A stretch of 64,000 bases of DNA from Alexandriicola marinus (GCF_004000435.1 NZ_RBVZ01000001.1:1255034-1319033); one strand, 5' to 3'; counted from the stretch's first letter, positions 17,266-26,601 are shown. The notes: generated by a model from the letters alone, not told the origin. Program-made: numbers and translations.

Positions 17266-18401
17266 CGGCGAAATGGTTCGCCGGTCTGATGACCGGAACG
17301 GTACTGGACGGGCAGATCGACGTGGCGCTTGTGCGCACGGATGGGGACAGCATCGCCGAATTCGGGCATTATGATCTGGTGCCCTACCCGCAGAACATCC
17401 GCGACCTGCTGGAAGAGACGCTGGCCGCCGCCCGTACATGGAATTTCGAGGGCGCGGAGCCCGAGGTATTCACGCGCGCCGAACACGCCCTGACCGTGGC
17501 GCAGGCAGAGGCCGTGGCCGACGTCGCGCAAGCCGCACGGCTGCCCCTGACGGACATTGCCGCCGTTGGCTTTCATGGCCAGACGGTTCTGCACCGGGCC
17601 CCGACGGCCGCCCGGAGGGGCAAGACCCGCCAGCTTGGGGACGGGCAGCTCATGGCCGACAGGCTTGGCATCCCCGTGGTCTATGATCTGCGGACCGCCG
17701 ACGTCGAAGCCGGCGGACAGGGCGCCCCCTTGTGTGCAACCTATCACGCCGCGCTGCTCGCGCGGGCCGGGGCCGGCGCGGATACGGCAATTCTGAATCT
17801 GGGCGGTGTGGCAAATCTCAGCTGGCAAAGCGAGGATGGTCAGCTTGTCGCCTTCGATACCGGGCCTGCGAACGCACCGATCAACGACTGGATGAAGTCT
17901 CTTGGTCTGGACGAGATGGACCGCGACGGCGCATTGGCGGCAACGGGGCATGTGGATGAAAGCCGGCTGGCGCCCCTTCTGGAGCATCCCTACCTGTCCG
18001 CGCCTTACCCGAAATCGCTCGACCGGTTCGATTTCACGGCCGACATGGCCCGGGGCCTGTCGCCCGAGGATGGGGCAGCACTGCTAACCGCCTTCAGCGC
18101 CGCGGCCGTTGGCAAAGGGCTCGATCTGCTTCCGGTCCGGCCGACCAAGCTGATCGTGGCAGGCGGCGGGCGCCGCAACCCGACTTTGATGAAGGCCATT
18201 GCGCAGCGCGCCGGCGTCGGGGTCGAGGATGCAGACATCCACGGCTTGCGGGGTGACGCGGTGGAAGCGGAGGGTTTTGCATTCCTTGCCGCGCGCCGTT
18301 TGCTGGGCCGACCGATAAGCTACCCGGGAACGACGGGTGTCCCCGCCCCCATGACCGGCGGACAGCTTGCCACGCCCCGCAACGGCACAGCTTCCCGCTG
18401 A
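17262..18401 (+). CDS. anmK: Anhydro-N-acetylmuramic acid kinase
   Basis: A 379-residue AnmK-family kinase. The N-terminal phosphate loop [16 protein letters not shown] is followed by [14 protein letters not shown], the catalytic/metal region [10 protein letters not shown] and [12 protein letters not shown], and the C-terminal [12 protein letters not shown]. It cleaves the 1,6-anhydro ring of anhMurNAc and phosphorylates it to MurNAc-6-phosphate in peptidoglycan recycling. The start ATG at 17262 has GGAG six bases ahead and overlaps the hydrolase stop codon. It is the last gene of the rightward operon, convergent with murQ, which uses its product. The length is close to the usual ~370 residues. 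Confidence 0.95.
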   Translation: MTAKWFAGLMTGTVLDGQIDVALVRTDGDSIAEFGHYDLVPYPQNIRDLLEETLAAARTWNFEGAEPEVFTRAEHALTVAQAEAVADVAQAARLPLTDIAAVGFHGQTVLHRAPTAARRGKTRQLGDGQLMADRLGIPVVYDLRTADVEAGGQGAPLCATYHAALLARAGAGADTAILNLGGVANLSWQSEDGQLVAFDTGPANAPINDWMKSLGLDEMDRDGALAATGHVDESRLAPLLEHPYLSAPYPKSLDRFDFTADMARGLSPEDGAALLTAFSAAAVGKGLDLLPVRPTKLIVAGGGRRNPTLMKAIAQRAGVGVEDADIHGLRGDAVEAEGFAFLAARRLLGRPISYPGTTGVPAPMTGGQLATPRNGTASR

Positions 18402-18447
18402 GGTTTTGGCGTTGCTACGCCCCTCTCTCGCCGGGGCTTACTGATGT

Positions 18448-19341
18448 TCAGGGCCCGGGCGCCTCTTGCAGCACGAGGTGCAGCCTGCCGTTCGCGCGTT
18501 CGAGGCAGGCCTTTGCCTCGGCGGTGGTCAGCTTACGGATCAACATGACGACAGCGGTCTTGATGGAGCCACTGGCCTGAGCAAGGGCCGCGTCGGCCTC
18601 CTCGAGGGACACATCGGCCAGTTCCGCCACCATCGCCACCGCACGGCCCTGCAGCTTTTCATTGGTGGGACGCATTTCGACCATCCGGCCCCGGTAGACA
18701 TATCCCATCCGCACGAAGATCGCCGTCGAGAAACAGGTCAGGATCGCTTTTTGTGCCGTCCCGGCCTTCATCCGGGTCGAGCCCGCCACGATCTCCGGGC
18801 CGGTATCCGCGACAAGATAGTATTCCGCCACGGCGCCGATCGCGCCATTGGGCGCATTGCCCACCGCGACTGTCAGCGCGCCGACCTCGCGCGCGTGGCG
18901 CAACCCGTCAACCACGTAGGGCGTCCGCCCCGACGCCGCCAGACCGATCACCACGTCCTGCGCGCCCAGTTGAGACTCCTGCAACGCGGCGATGGCGGCG
19001 GCTCCGTTATCCTCGGCCCCCTCGACCGCGGTGACAAAGGCTCCCTGCCCGCCCGCCATCAGGTTCAGCGCCCGCACGGCGGGCCAGTCGAAGGTCGGCG
19101 GAAGTTCTGCCGCGTCGATCGCGCCGAGCCGGCCCGACGTGCCCGCCCCGAGATAGATCAGGCGTCCGCCTGCCTCGAGCCGACGGGCGGCGGCATCGAC
19201 CGCCCCGGTCATCGCCTCGGCCGTGCCAAGTGCCGCGGAGACGGCTGCAATCTGCGCCTCCAGCATCGCATCGACGATATCGCGGGTCGGCCAGGTTTCG
19301 ACCGACCTGTAGCGAAGAGCGGCACGCTCAGTGGGTATCAT
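18448..19341 (-). CDS. murQ: N-acetylmuramic acid 6-phosphate etherase
   Basis: A 297-residue SIS-domain lyase. MurQ splits the D-lactyl ether of MurNAc-6-P to give GlcNAc-6-P and D-lactate. Family segments are GGRLIYLGAGTSGRLGAIDA, AAELPPTF, AVEGAEDNGAAA and GLAASGRTPYV. The C-terminal part includes IKTAVVMLIRKLTTAEAK. The start is the ATG at 19341 (MIPTERA); upstream residues in the frame belong to the overlapping kinase gene, which it overlaps by 14 bp. It is the last gene of a seven-gene leftward operon that begins with the sugar ABC ATPase at 25157. Confidence 0.96.
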   Translation of the reverse strand: MIPTERAALRYRSVETWPTRDIVDAMLEAQIAAVSAALGTAEAMTGAVDAAARRLEAGGRLIYLGAGTSGRLGAIDAAELPPTFDWPAVRALNLMAGGQGAFVTAVEGAEDNGAAAIAALQESQLGAQDVVIGLAASGRTPYVVDGLRHAREVGALTVAVGNAPNGAIGAVAEYYLVADTGPEIVAGSTRMKAGTAQKAILTCFSTAIFVRMGYVYRGRMVEMRPTNEKLQGRAVAMVAELADVSLEEADAALAQASGSIKTAVVMLIRKLTTAEAKACLERANGRLHLVLQEAPGP

Positions 19342-20230
19342 GGGCAACCTTGTCCTTTTCTCTCGCAATCTGAGCGGCCTGAAAGGCTGCATCCACACGG
19401 GGAAACTCGACCTCGCAGCCCTCCAGCTCCGAAAGGATCTCGGCACGGATCACCGGGTCCAGCGCCAGCACCCCGCCCACAAAGGCCACAGGGGCCGGGC
19501 CGCAACGCTTCAGCATCGTCTTGCCCAGACGCGCAAGTTCGCGCCCGGCGCGGCGCAGCAGGTCCTGTGCGATCGCGTCGCCCTCGCGCGCGGCCTCGGC
19601 CACAGCGACCGCAAGGCGGCCGATCTGGCCCCGGTCGCCGCCATAGACATAGTTGCGCATCGCATCATGGGTGTTGCCGCCAAGGGCCGCGAACACCGCG
19701 GAGGCCAGGATTTCCGCGCCCTTTGGCCCCTCTCCCTCGTCGATCTTGCGAAAGAGAAGGTTCAGGGCCTGCAAGGCGATCCAGACGCCGGACCCTGCAT
19801 CGTCGACGAGGATGCCACGCCCGCCCACCACGACCTGTTCGTGGTTCTGGTCATAGGACATCCCCACTGAGCCCGTGCCCGCGGACACCAGATGCCCGCG
19901 CCGCCCAGAAAACACCGCCTGCCATGCAAGGCTCGTGTCACTGGCATAGCTAAACCGCTCGGGCGGCAGGCCAAGGATTTCGGTGACCTGCGCTTCGATC
20001 TGCGGGTGGTGCGAGAACCCCGCCCCGGTGATGCCGAATTCGGCAAAGCTCACTGGTCCGGGAAGCGCATCCCGGACCGCCTCCATCGCACCGCGAAACC
20101 GCGCGAGGCTGCGGGCATCGTAGATCAGCCCGCTGGCCCCGTCACACAAGCCCCGGTCGATCATCTTGCCCGCGGCGTCGACGACGACCCAGCGCGATGC
20201 GGTTCCCCCGATATCCATGCCAAGATACAC
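19328..20230 (-). CDS. BadF/BadG-type N-acetylglucosamine/N-acetylmuramic acid kinase
   Basis: A 300-residue ATP-dependent sugar kinase of the BadF/BadG/BcrA family. It has the N-terminal phosphate loop MDIGGTASRWVVVD, the middle GITGAGFSHH and SAGTGSVGMSY segments, and VVGGRGILVDDAGSGVWI. Eukaryotic NAGK and clostridial MurK belong here and phosphorylate GlcNAc and/or MurNAc. Flanked by murQ and nanE, it likely makes GlcNAc-6-P or MurNAc-6-P from sugar imported by the ABC system upstream. The two activities cannot be separated from sequence. Confidence 0.88.
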   Translation of the reverse strand: MYLGMDIGGTASRWVVVDAAGKMIDRGLCDGASGLIYDARSLARFRGAMEAVRDALPGPVSFAEFGITGAGFSHHPQIEAQVTEILGLPPERFSYASDTSLAWQAVFSGRRGHLVSAGTGSVGMSYDQNHEQVVVGGRGILVDDAGSGVWIALQALNLLFRKIDEGEGPKGAEILASAVFAALGGNTHDAMRNYVYGGDRGQIGRLAVAVAEAAREGDAIAQDLLRRAGRELARLGKTMLKRCGPAPVAFVGGVLALDPVIRAEILSELEGCEVEFPRVDAAFQAAQIAREKDKVAHDTH

Positions 20231-20232
20231 GT

Positions 20233-20916
20233 TCAGGACCCCTTGCCTTGCCGGGCCACTGCCCGGACGAACCCCTGCGCGATGGCTCGGGGATTGGTGA
20301 TCATCGTGCCGACCACGACTGCATGCGCCCCGCGATCGAGGGCCTCGGCCGCCTGTTGCGGCGTGGCGATCCGGCCTTCGGCCACGACCGGAACCCGCAC
20401 CGCTTTCGCCAGCGCCTCCACCAGAGCGAAATCCGGACCATCGGGCACCAGCGCGGCCGGATCGGTATAGCCGGACAGCGTGGTCGCTACATAGCTCGCC
20501 CCGGCATCGGCCGCACGGCGCCCCTCGTCGAGGGTGGAGATATCGGCAAAGGCCTCACAGCCGGCGTCGAGGATCGCGCGCAGCACCTCCTGCCAGCGAT
20601 CTGGTGTGCCGCGCTCCCGATCCGTGCAATCCAGCCCGATGATCTGCGCCCCGGCCGCCATGACATCCTCTGCCGCCGCACGGTCGGGCGTGATGTAGAC
20701 CGGGGCCTGACCGAAGACCTTGTTGATGCCGATCACCGGCAGGGATGTGTCATGCCGAATGGCGCGGATATCCTCGGGGCCATTGGCCCGCAACGCCACC
20801 GCCCCAGCCTGCTCTGCCGCCTGGGCCATCGCGCGCATATGGACCGGTCCATGCAGCGGGTTGTCGGCCCGGGCCTGGCAGGACACCACAAGGCCTCCTT
20901 GCGGGATCAGCGTCAT
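20233..20916 (-). CDS. nanE: N-acylglucosamine-6-phosphate 2-epimerase
   Basis: A 227-residue TIM-barrel enzyme. Family segments are GGLVVSCQA, ALRANGPEDI, VIGINKVF, IIGLDCTDRER, ADISTLDEG, TTLSGYTD and PVVAEGRIATPQQA. It interconverts ManNAc-6-P and GlcNAc-6-P. The start ATG at 20916 overlaps the stop of the upstream permease gene. The usual partners of nanE in sialic acid use (nanA, nanK) are absent here, so it may supply flexibility for ManNAc or act within muropeptide salvage. NagA and NagB are also not encoded in the window. Confidence 0.93.
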   Translation of the reverse strand: MTLIPQGGLVVSCQARADNPLHGPVHMRAMAQAAEQAGAVALRANGPEDIRAIRHDTSLPVIGINKVFGQAPVYITPDRAAAEDVMAAGAQIIGLDCTDRERGTPDRWQEVLRAILDAGCEAFADISTLDEGRRAADAGASYVATTLSGYTDPAALVPDGPDFALVEALAKAVRVPVVAEGRIATPQQAAEALDRGAHAVVVGTMITNPRAIAQGFVRAVARQGKGS

Positions 20917-21770
20917 TTCACGGCCCCCGCTGTCATCCCGTTGATGAATTGCTTGGACAGGACGATGTACAGAATGGTGATCGGGGCCGCCGCAAGCGTC
21001 AGGCCCGCGAACATCACGCCCCAATTGGTACTGAACTCGCCGATGAAGGTTGTCATCCCCTGCGGCAGGGTCTTGAGCGCGTCATCCTGAATGAAAACCA
21101 GAGGAAAGAAGAAATCGTTCCAGATCGGCACGAGGTTATAGATCCCCGCGATCACCAGTGCCGGACGGCACAGCGGGATCATCACGCTCCACATGATGCG
21201 AAGCTCGGACGCGCCGTCCATTCGCGCGGCGTCCTCCAACTCTCTGGGCAGCGTCCGGATGAATCCGGTCATGATGAACACCGTCGAGGGCAGACCCATC
21301 GCGGTATAGACGGAAATCAGCGCCCAGTGGCTGTTCAGGATGCCCAGATCGCGAAACAGGATGAACAGCGGAATGATCGCCAGTTTCAGCGGCACCATCA
21401 GCCCCGCCATGAAGAAGAGCAGGATGAAGCTCGATCCGAAGAAGTCATAGCGCGCGATGGCATAGGCCGCCATCGTTCCCAACGTCAGCAGCAGCAGGAT
21501 CGACGCGCCCGTCACGATGAAGGAGTTCATCAGATAACGCAGGAAGGAGGTCTGCGTCGCCATGGCGACGAAATTGGAAATGTCCGTGAAATCCGGGATC
21601 GAAAACGGGCTCTGAAAGATTTCGACATTCGATTTGAACCCGGACATCACCATGATGATGATCGGAAACAGCATCACGATCGTGTTGGCGATCAGGATGA
21701 TCTGCATCAGCCCGTCGCGCCCGAAGGTCCCCAGAAGACCCGGCTTCTCATATGTGCCCGTGTTGCTCAC
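20913..21770 (-). CDS. Carbohydrate ABC transporter permease (MalG-like)
   Basis: A 285-residue CUT1 permease with six predicted helices. The first is MQIILIANTIVMLFPIIIMV, and later come FILLFFMAGLMVPLKLAIIPL and MFAGLTLAAAPITILYIVL. The coupling loop ELEDAARMDGASELRIMWSV is diagnostic. The GTG start at 21770 overlaps the stop of the MalF-like gene (GTGA). The open frame continues far upstream only as an artefact of the overlapping gene. It forms the translocation pore with the MalF-like subunit. Confidence 0.93.
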   Translation of the reverse strand: MSNTGTYEKPGLLGTFGRDGLMQIILIANTIVMLFPIIIMVMSGFKSNVEIFQSPFSIPDFTDISNFVAMATQTSFLRYLMNSFIVTGASILLLLTLGTMAAYAIARYDFFGSSFILLFFMAGLMVPLKLAIIPLFILFRDLGILNSHWALISVYTAMGLPSTVFIMTGFIRTLPRELEDAARMDGASELRIMWSVMIPLCRPALVIAGIYNLVPIWNDFFFPLVFIQDDALKTLPQGMTTFIGEFSTNWGVMFAGLTLAAAPITILYIVLSKQFINGMTAGAVK

Positions 21771-22732
21771 ACCTCGATCTCCCGGCGGCGCAGATAGATG
21801 GTCCAGACCGTCGCAACCACGGCAATGAACAGGAACATCAGCACCGCAAGGGCCGAACCCATGCCGAAATCCTGTATCCCTGCCGACTGGTTCCCAAAGG
21901 CGGTGCGATAAAAATACAGGCCCAGCACATCGGTCGTGCCGAAGGGCGAGCCATCGAGCCCCACCATGATGTAGGGCAGTTCGAACCAGTTGAACGAGCC
22001 GATGAAGAGCAGGATGAAACACACCGTCGCAGAGGGCGCAATCAGCGGCCAGATGATCTTGCGGATCAGAAGCAGCTCCGAGTCCGTCTCCATCCGGGCC
22101 GCGTCGAGAATCTCGGAGGGAATGCGCTGCAGGCCGGCCAGAAAGACCAGCGTAGGAAACCCGACCCAGGCCCAGGCATTCACGAAGATCAGCGCATTCA
22201 GCGCAGTGTCGGGATCGCCCAGCCATGGTCCCGCGAAAACATCGAGTCCCACCGAGCGCAGCAGCTGGTTCACCGCCCCGAAGATGGGATGGAAGAACAG
22301 CTTCCAGACATAGCCGATGATGACCGTCGACAGCACGACCGGCAGAAAGACCGCAATTCGGTGGAACCGCGCACCGGGCAGATCGCGCCACAGAGCGTAG
22401 GCCAGGATGAAGCCCAGACCATTCTGGATGATCATCAGCGCGAAAAAGACGAACACGTTGTTCTTGAAGGCATTCCAGGTGGTGGTCGCGAAGGGCTCGT
22501 CGAACAGAACCTTGCTGAAATTGGCAAAGCCCACGAACTCGCCGCGCCGCAGCCCCTGCCAGTCATAGAACGCATAGGCCAGCGCCGAGACGATCGGATA
22601 GATCACGAACAGCGCCATCACCGCCAGCGGAGGCACAAGAAGGAACGTGATCCACATCCCGCGCCCGGACATCCTCAGGCGGGGCAATCTGGATTTTTGC
22701 GTGGGGGCCTCAGTCGTGTCGGGCGCGTCCAT
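21767..22732 (-). CDS. Carbohydrate ABC transporter permease (MalF-like)
   Basis: A 321-residue CUT1 permease with six helices. The first helix is ITFLLVPPLAVMALFVIYPIV, and the coupling loop around residues 220-240 reads IPSEILDAARMETDSELLL. A cytoplasmic N-terminal tail rich in Thr and Ser precedes helix 1. It lies 86 bp downstream of the binding protein gene and is translationally coupled to the second permease. The likely substrate is an amino sugar or disaccharide released from peptidoglycan or chitin (inference from murQ, the kinase and nanE in the same operon). Confidence 0.93.
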   Translation of the reverse strand: MDAPDTTEAPTQKSRLPRLRMSGRGMWITFLLVPPLAVMALFVIYPIVSALAYAFYDWQGLRRGEFVGFANFSKVLFDEPFATTTWNAFKNNVFVFFALMIIQNGLGFILAYALWRDLPGARFHRIAVFLPVVLSTVIIGYVWKLFFHPIFGAVNQLLRSVGLDVFAGPWLGDPDTALNALIFVNAWAWVGFPTLVFLAGLQRIPSEILDAARMETDSELLLIRKIIWPLIAPSATVCFILLFIGSFNWFELPYIMVGLDGSPFGTTDVLGLYFYRTAFGNQSAGIQDFGMGSALAVLMFLFIAVVATVWTIYLRRREIEV

Positions 22733-22818
22733 GCGGACCTCCGGGGGGTGAATGCCGGCGACGAAAAAAAGAGAGACGCGGTGGCCGGGTGCCGAAACAC
22801 CCGGCCGGGGTTCCAGGA

Positions 22819-24057
22819 TCAGTCCTGGAACGGCGCGTAGTAGGTTGCGATCCCGTCGGTCACAGCCTGCGCTGCATCCTGCGGGGTTGTCTCGCCGGCC
22901 AGCATCTTCTGCACTTCGGCCTGCAGCAGCACCGAGCCCGACGGCTCTTCATAGCGGAAGTTCGTCAGCATGATGTAGGGCACCGCGGATTGGTTGAGCT
23001 GAGCCACTTCGTTGAGCAGGTCGTCCGTCAGCGTCACGCCCTGAATCGGGGTGATGTTGCGCAACTCGTTGGCGAAGACCTGACCGAATTCGGTCGTTGC
23101 CGTATAGGCAAGGAACTTCTTGACCGCTTCGGCATGTTCGGTCGAGGCATTGCCCGCATAGCCCCCATCGAAGAAGACACCGACCAATTTGGCGTCATCC
23201 GCCGAAGGTCCGGGTGCCGCGAAGACGCCGATCTCCAGATCGGGGTTCTGATTGCGGAAGTTGGCAATCTCGAACGATCCACCGGCGAACATGGCCGCAA
23301 GACCAGAGACGAACAGCTGCTGCGAGGAGGCATAATCAAGCCCGGTGAAGCCGTCCGGGAAATAGGCGCTGATCTCCTGAACCTTTTCCAGACCGGCGAC
23401 AAAACGCGGATCGGTGAAGTCGGTGGTTCCCGCCACGACCTCCCGGAAGAAATCCTGACCGATGGTGGAAGAACCCAGCGCCGATACGATGGTTTCGTTC
23501 TGCCAGGCGGTGGCCGTGCCGTTGGCGAAGGCGAACATGCCCGCGTCCTCGATCGCCTGCGCATTCGCCAGCAATTCATCCCAGGTGTCCGGCTCGGACA
23601 GGCCCAGCTGGTCGTAGATGCCCTTGTTGTAGATCACCAGCATCGTCTGCGATGCAAAGGGCACGCCATAGATCTCGCCATCTTCGCGCAGGGTCTGCGC
23701 CAGCAGGGCGGTTTCATTCATCGACGCCAGACCCGGCACGTCATCTTGCGTGATCGGCATGAGGTAATCGGCACCGGCCACGGCCTCGAAGGCCCCGTAG
23801 GCCCGCACCATCATCATGTCCGGCCCGGACTCGCCCGCCAGCGCGGTCGACAGGATCGTGGCATAGCTCGATGCCTCGAAGGCTTCGAATTCGACGGTGA
23901 TGCCCGGATTCGCGGCTTCGAAGGCGGCGATCAGGTCTTCATAGACGGCGCGATCTTCCTGGCGCCAGCTCCAGAACGACAGGTCCTGCGCGACGGCAGG
24001 CGCGGCAATGGCCGTGGCCGCGAGGCCCAGCGTCAGCAATTTGAATGTTTTCTTCAT
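22819..24057 (-). CDS. Extracellular sugar-binding protein (SBP family 1)
   Basis: A 412-residue CUT1 binding protein. The signal peptide MKKTFKLLTLGLAATAIAAPAVAQ ends near residue 24, and the mature chain begins DLSFWSWRQEDRAVYEDL. The family segments GIYGVPFASQTMLVIYNK-like and MFAGGSFEIANFR are present. The start is the ATG at 24057; the 42 codons upstream in the frame are mostly the 3' end of the overlapping reading of the ATPase gene. Gene order is unusual in that the ATPase gene comes first in the operon, 26 bp ahead of the binding protein. Confidence 0.93.
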   Translation of the reverse strand: MKKTFKLLTLGLAATAIAAPAVAQDLSFWSWRQEDRAVYEDLIAAFEAANPGITVEFEAFEASSYATILSTALAGESGPDMMMVRAYGAFEAVAGADYLMPITQDDVPGLASMNETALLAQTLREDGEIYGVPFASQTMLVIYNKGIYDQLGLSEPDTWDELLANAQAIEDAGMFAFANGTATAWQNETIVSALGSSTIGQDFFREVVAGTTDFTDPRFVAGLEKVQEISAYFPDGFTGLDYASSQQLFVSGLAAMFAGGSFEIANFRNQNPDLEIGVFAAPGPSADDAKLVGVFFDGGYAGNASTEHAEAVKKFLAYTATTEFGQVFANELRNITPIQGVTLTDDLLNEVAQLNQSAVPYIMLTNFRYEEPSGSVLLQAEVQKMLAGETTPQDAAQAVTDGIATYYAPFQD

Positions 24058-24083
24058 GTTAGCCTCACAAGTTGGGGTAGGTT

Positions 24084-25157
24084 TTATGCCGACCGGAAAC
24101 TCCGGCCGGTTTCGGTATCGAAATAGTGGAGTTGGGCCGGGTCCGGGCAGATCCGGACGGTATCGCCCGGTTGATGCGCGCAACTGGCGGTGTCGCCTTT
24201 CAGGCTGACACGCGTGCCATCGCCCAGCCGGGCATACAGATAGGCCTCGTTGCCAAGGTATTCCGCATATTCGAATTCGGCGTCGAACCCGTCCGGCGCA
24301 TCCGCGAGACCAAGGTGCATGGCGTCCGGGCGCAGGCCCAGCGTCACCTTCTGCCCTGTCTCCGGCGCGCCGGGCAAAGCGATCGACCCGCTGCCCTCGA
24401 TGCCGAAATGCGGCCCGTCACGGGTCGTCTCGAGAAGCGACATCCGGGGAGAGCCGATAAAGGTGCCGACGAATGCATTGGCCGGCGTTTCATACAATTC
24501 CCGCGGGGTGCCGACCTGTTCGATCAGGCCGCCACGCATCACCACGATCCGATCGGCCAGCGTCATCGCCTCCACCTGATCATGCGTGACATAGATCATC
24601 GTCGCGCCGATCTTGCGGTGCAGCTTGGCAATCTCAAGCCGAACATCCGAACGCAGCGCCGCATCGAGGTTCGACAGCGGCTCGTCCAGCAGGAACACCG
24701 AAGGCTTGCGCGCCAGCGCCCGGCCGATCGCGACCCGCTGACGCTGCCCGCCCGACAATTCGCGCGGCTTGCGATCCAGCAGCGGCTCCAGCTGGAGCAT
24801 GCCGGCGGCCTCGTCGATGCGGGCCTGAACCTCGGCCTTGGACAGCCCCATCAGCCGCGCCCCGAAGGCCATGTTGTCATAGACGTTCATGTGCGGGTAA
24901 AGCGCGTAGGACTGGAACACCATCGCGATGTCGCGCTTGGACGGCGCCACGCCCTGCATGGACTTGCCATTCAGCACGAATTCCCCCGCGGTCATCGGGT
25001 CGAGACCAGCGATCAGGCGCAGCAAGGTCGACTTGCCACAGCCCGACGGCCCGACAAACACGATCAGCTCGCGGTCCCGGATATCGAGATCTATTCCCTG
25101 AAGAACCTCAACATTCTTGAAGTTCTTGCGCACACCACGCAGCGATAGTTGTGCCAT
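24084..25157 (-). CDS. Carbohydrate ABC transporter ATPase (MalK/UgpC type)
   Basis: A 357-residue ATPase with Walker A GPSGCGKST at about residues 37-45, the Q-loop VFQSYALYPHMNV, the signature LSGGQRQRV, Walker B VFLLDEPLSNLDA and the H-loop YVTHDQVEAM. The C-terminal MalK regulatory (TOBE) domain includes GLRPDAMHLG. It is the first gene of the operon running leftward to murQ. Its promoter region, shared with the divergent GntR gene at 25368, contains two candidate GntR operators. Confidence 0.95.
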   Translation of the reverse strand: MAQLSLRGVRKNFKNVEVLQGIDLDIRDRELIVFVGPSGCGKSTLLRLIAGLDPMTAGEFVLNGKSMQGVAPSKRDIAMVFQSYALYPHMNVYDNMAFGARLMGLSKAEVQARIDEAAGMLQLEPLLDRKPRELSGGQRQRVAIGRALARKPSVFLLDEPLSNLDAALRSDVRLEIAKLHRKIGATMIYVTHDQVEAMTLADRIVVMRGGLIEQVGTPRELYETPANAFVGTFIGSPRMSLLETTRDGPHFGIEGSGSIALPGAPETGQKVTLGLRPDAMHLGLADAPDGFDAEFEYAEYLGNEAYLYARLGDGTRVSLKGDTASCAHQPGDTVRICPDPAQLHYFDTETGRSFRSA

Positions 25158-25226
25158 GCCACCCTCCCAGCAGAGGTGACCATACCAAGCAGCAAACCAA
25201 TTTCAACCGGTATTTCCAATATAACA

Positions 25227-25243
25227 ATACCACTAAAATACCT
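25227..25243. promoter_or_regulatory. Candidate GntR operator upstream of the sugar importer operon
   Basis: ATACCA at 25227-25232 and ATACCT at 25238-25243, 11 bp apart; on the leftward strand AGGTAT-N5-TGGTAT. About 70 bp upstream of the ATPase start, in an AT-rich promoter region. Confidence 0.5.
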
Positions 25244-25325
25244 TTTAACGAAATGGTCGGAATATATCGCTCTTTTTTGGTCGACATCGCGCGGCCGGCA
25301 ACTAAATCCAGGCCCATTGCGTCAC

Positions 25326-25342
25326 TTGTATTAAAGTGGTAT
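25326..25342. promoter_or_regulatory. Candidate GntR operator at its own promoter
   Basis: TTGTAT at 25326-25331 and TGGTAT at 25337-25342, 11 bp apart, ending 25 bp before the GntR start codon. The position fits autorepression. Confidence 0.5.
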
Positions 25343-25367
25343 CCCTTCCGCATTGGAAAGGACCGCC

Positions 25368-26111
25368 ATGCAACTGGCCACGATTCGCGATGCTCTGGCC
25401 GCACGGCGCCCAGACCAGGCCCTCCATCAGGAGGTCCGCGACATCCTCGCCCGACTGATCGAAACAGGCGCCCTCGCGCCCGGCGACCGGCTGCCTTCGG
25501 AACGCCAGCTGACGGATCTGAGCGGGATGAGCCGGGTCACCATCCGAAAGGCGCTCACCACGCTGGCCGAACAGGGCCTCGTCGAGCAACGTCAGGGCGC
25601 CGGAACCTTCGTCGCCGCGACCAAGACGAACCAACGCGCCATCATGCCCGTCGTCTCGCTGAGCGACGAATTGCGCGACAAGGGCCAGGTGAGCCGCACG
25701 ATCTGGCTTCATCGCGAGATCACGCGCGCCAGCTATCGGGAGATGACGGTGCTGGAGTTGGCCGAACCGGAACGCATCGCCCGGCTTGAGCGTTTGCGGC
25801 TTGTCGACGAACGCCCCCTGTCGACGGAACGGTCCCTGTTCCGTACCAGCGCCCTGCCCGATCTGTCGACCCTCGACCAATCCGTCTACGCAGTTCTGGC
25901 AGATCGCGGCACCCTGCCCGTCCGGGTGGTTCAAAGCGTGACAGCCGTCAACATGGCCCCGCGCGAAGCCGCCCGCCTGCAGGCCCTGCCCGCCGCTGCG
26001 GCCTTGCGCCTGACCCGAACAGGCTATGACACGCAGGGCGCGATCATCGAATTCACCGAAGCCCTGTTCCGGCCCGACGCCTACAAGATGGTGCTTGAGT
26101 TCGGCGGATAA
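25368..26111 (+). CDS. GntR family (HutC/UTRA) transcriptional regulator
   Basis: A 247-residue repressor with a GntR winged helix (LPSERQLTDLSGMSRVTIRKAL, about residues 46-67) and a UTRA ligand domain ending IIEFTEALFRPDAYKMVLEF. It is clearly related to the regulator at 9836-10597 (shared GLVEQRQGAGT/GLIEQKQGSGT). The ATG at 25368 is chosen because GGAAAGGA sits five bases before it; the open frame begins five codons earlier at a TTG. It is divergent from the sugar importer/murQ operon and likely represses it until an amino-sugar phosphate accumulates (inference). Confidence 0.92.
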   Translation: MQLATIRDALAARRPDQALHQEVRDILARLIETGALAPGDRLPSERQLTDLSGMSRVTIRKALTTLAEQGLVEQRQGAGTFVAATKTNQRAIMPVVSLSDELRDKGQVSRTIWLHREITRASYREMTVLELAEPERIARLERLRLVDERPLSTERSLFRTSALPDLSTLDQSVYAVLADRGTLPVRVVQSVTAVNMAPREAARLQALPAAAALRLTRTGYDTQGAIIEFTEALFRPDAYKMVLEFGG

Positions 26112-26601
26112 CCCCACCCCGGATTATAGCCCGGTGCCGTTCAACCGGCCGCGCGGGTCGCGCCCCCGACAGGACACGCCTTGAATTCAGGTGGGCAATA
26201 TCTGCCAGGAGCCGAGATTTCGACGACTCCCCCCGCGCACTCGCGATCGCCGGTGAGAAATGCCCCAACCCGACGCTATCCATACTGCCCTCGCGCGGAC
26301 GATCATGGGCGTTGGAATGCAAAAGAGGTGACCTGAGATGCAACATATTCGCCCGACGGGTCCGCTCAGGTCTGAACTCGTCGGACTCGATGATCGGCCG
26401 CTTGATCTTTCAGCGCGGCCACGAGACGACCCTGCCCCAGATCAAGCCGAGTGTCCCCGACAATTCCGACGGATAGAATTCAATGACGCGCCCTGCCCTC
26501 GGCCGCCAATCATGACGGCGTCGGCAAACCGCAGGCTCGCGCCATTCTGAATTTTGCCGCCGAAACGCGCGTGTCGATGTCTATGGCGACCTGATCCCGC
26601 G
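26112..26601. other. Intergenic stretch without a recognisable gene
   Basis: 490 bp between two convergent genes. Short open frames exist on both strands (for example 26338-26550) but none has family similarity I recognise, a good ribosome site or consistent codon use. One frame near 26560-26600 looks protein-like for about 15 codons, so this may be decayed coding DNA. Confidence 0.4.

Noticed and set aside
26338..26600. A possible small gene or a decayed dioxygenase-like fragment.
   Set aside because: Only about 15 codons look protein-like in one frame and no family match could be defended, so it is reported only as possible decayed DNA.
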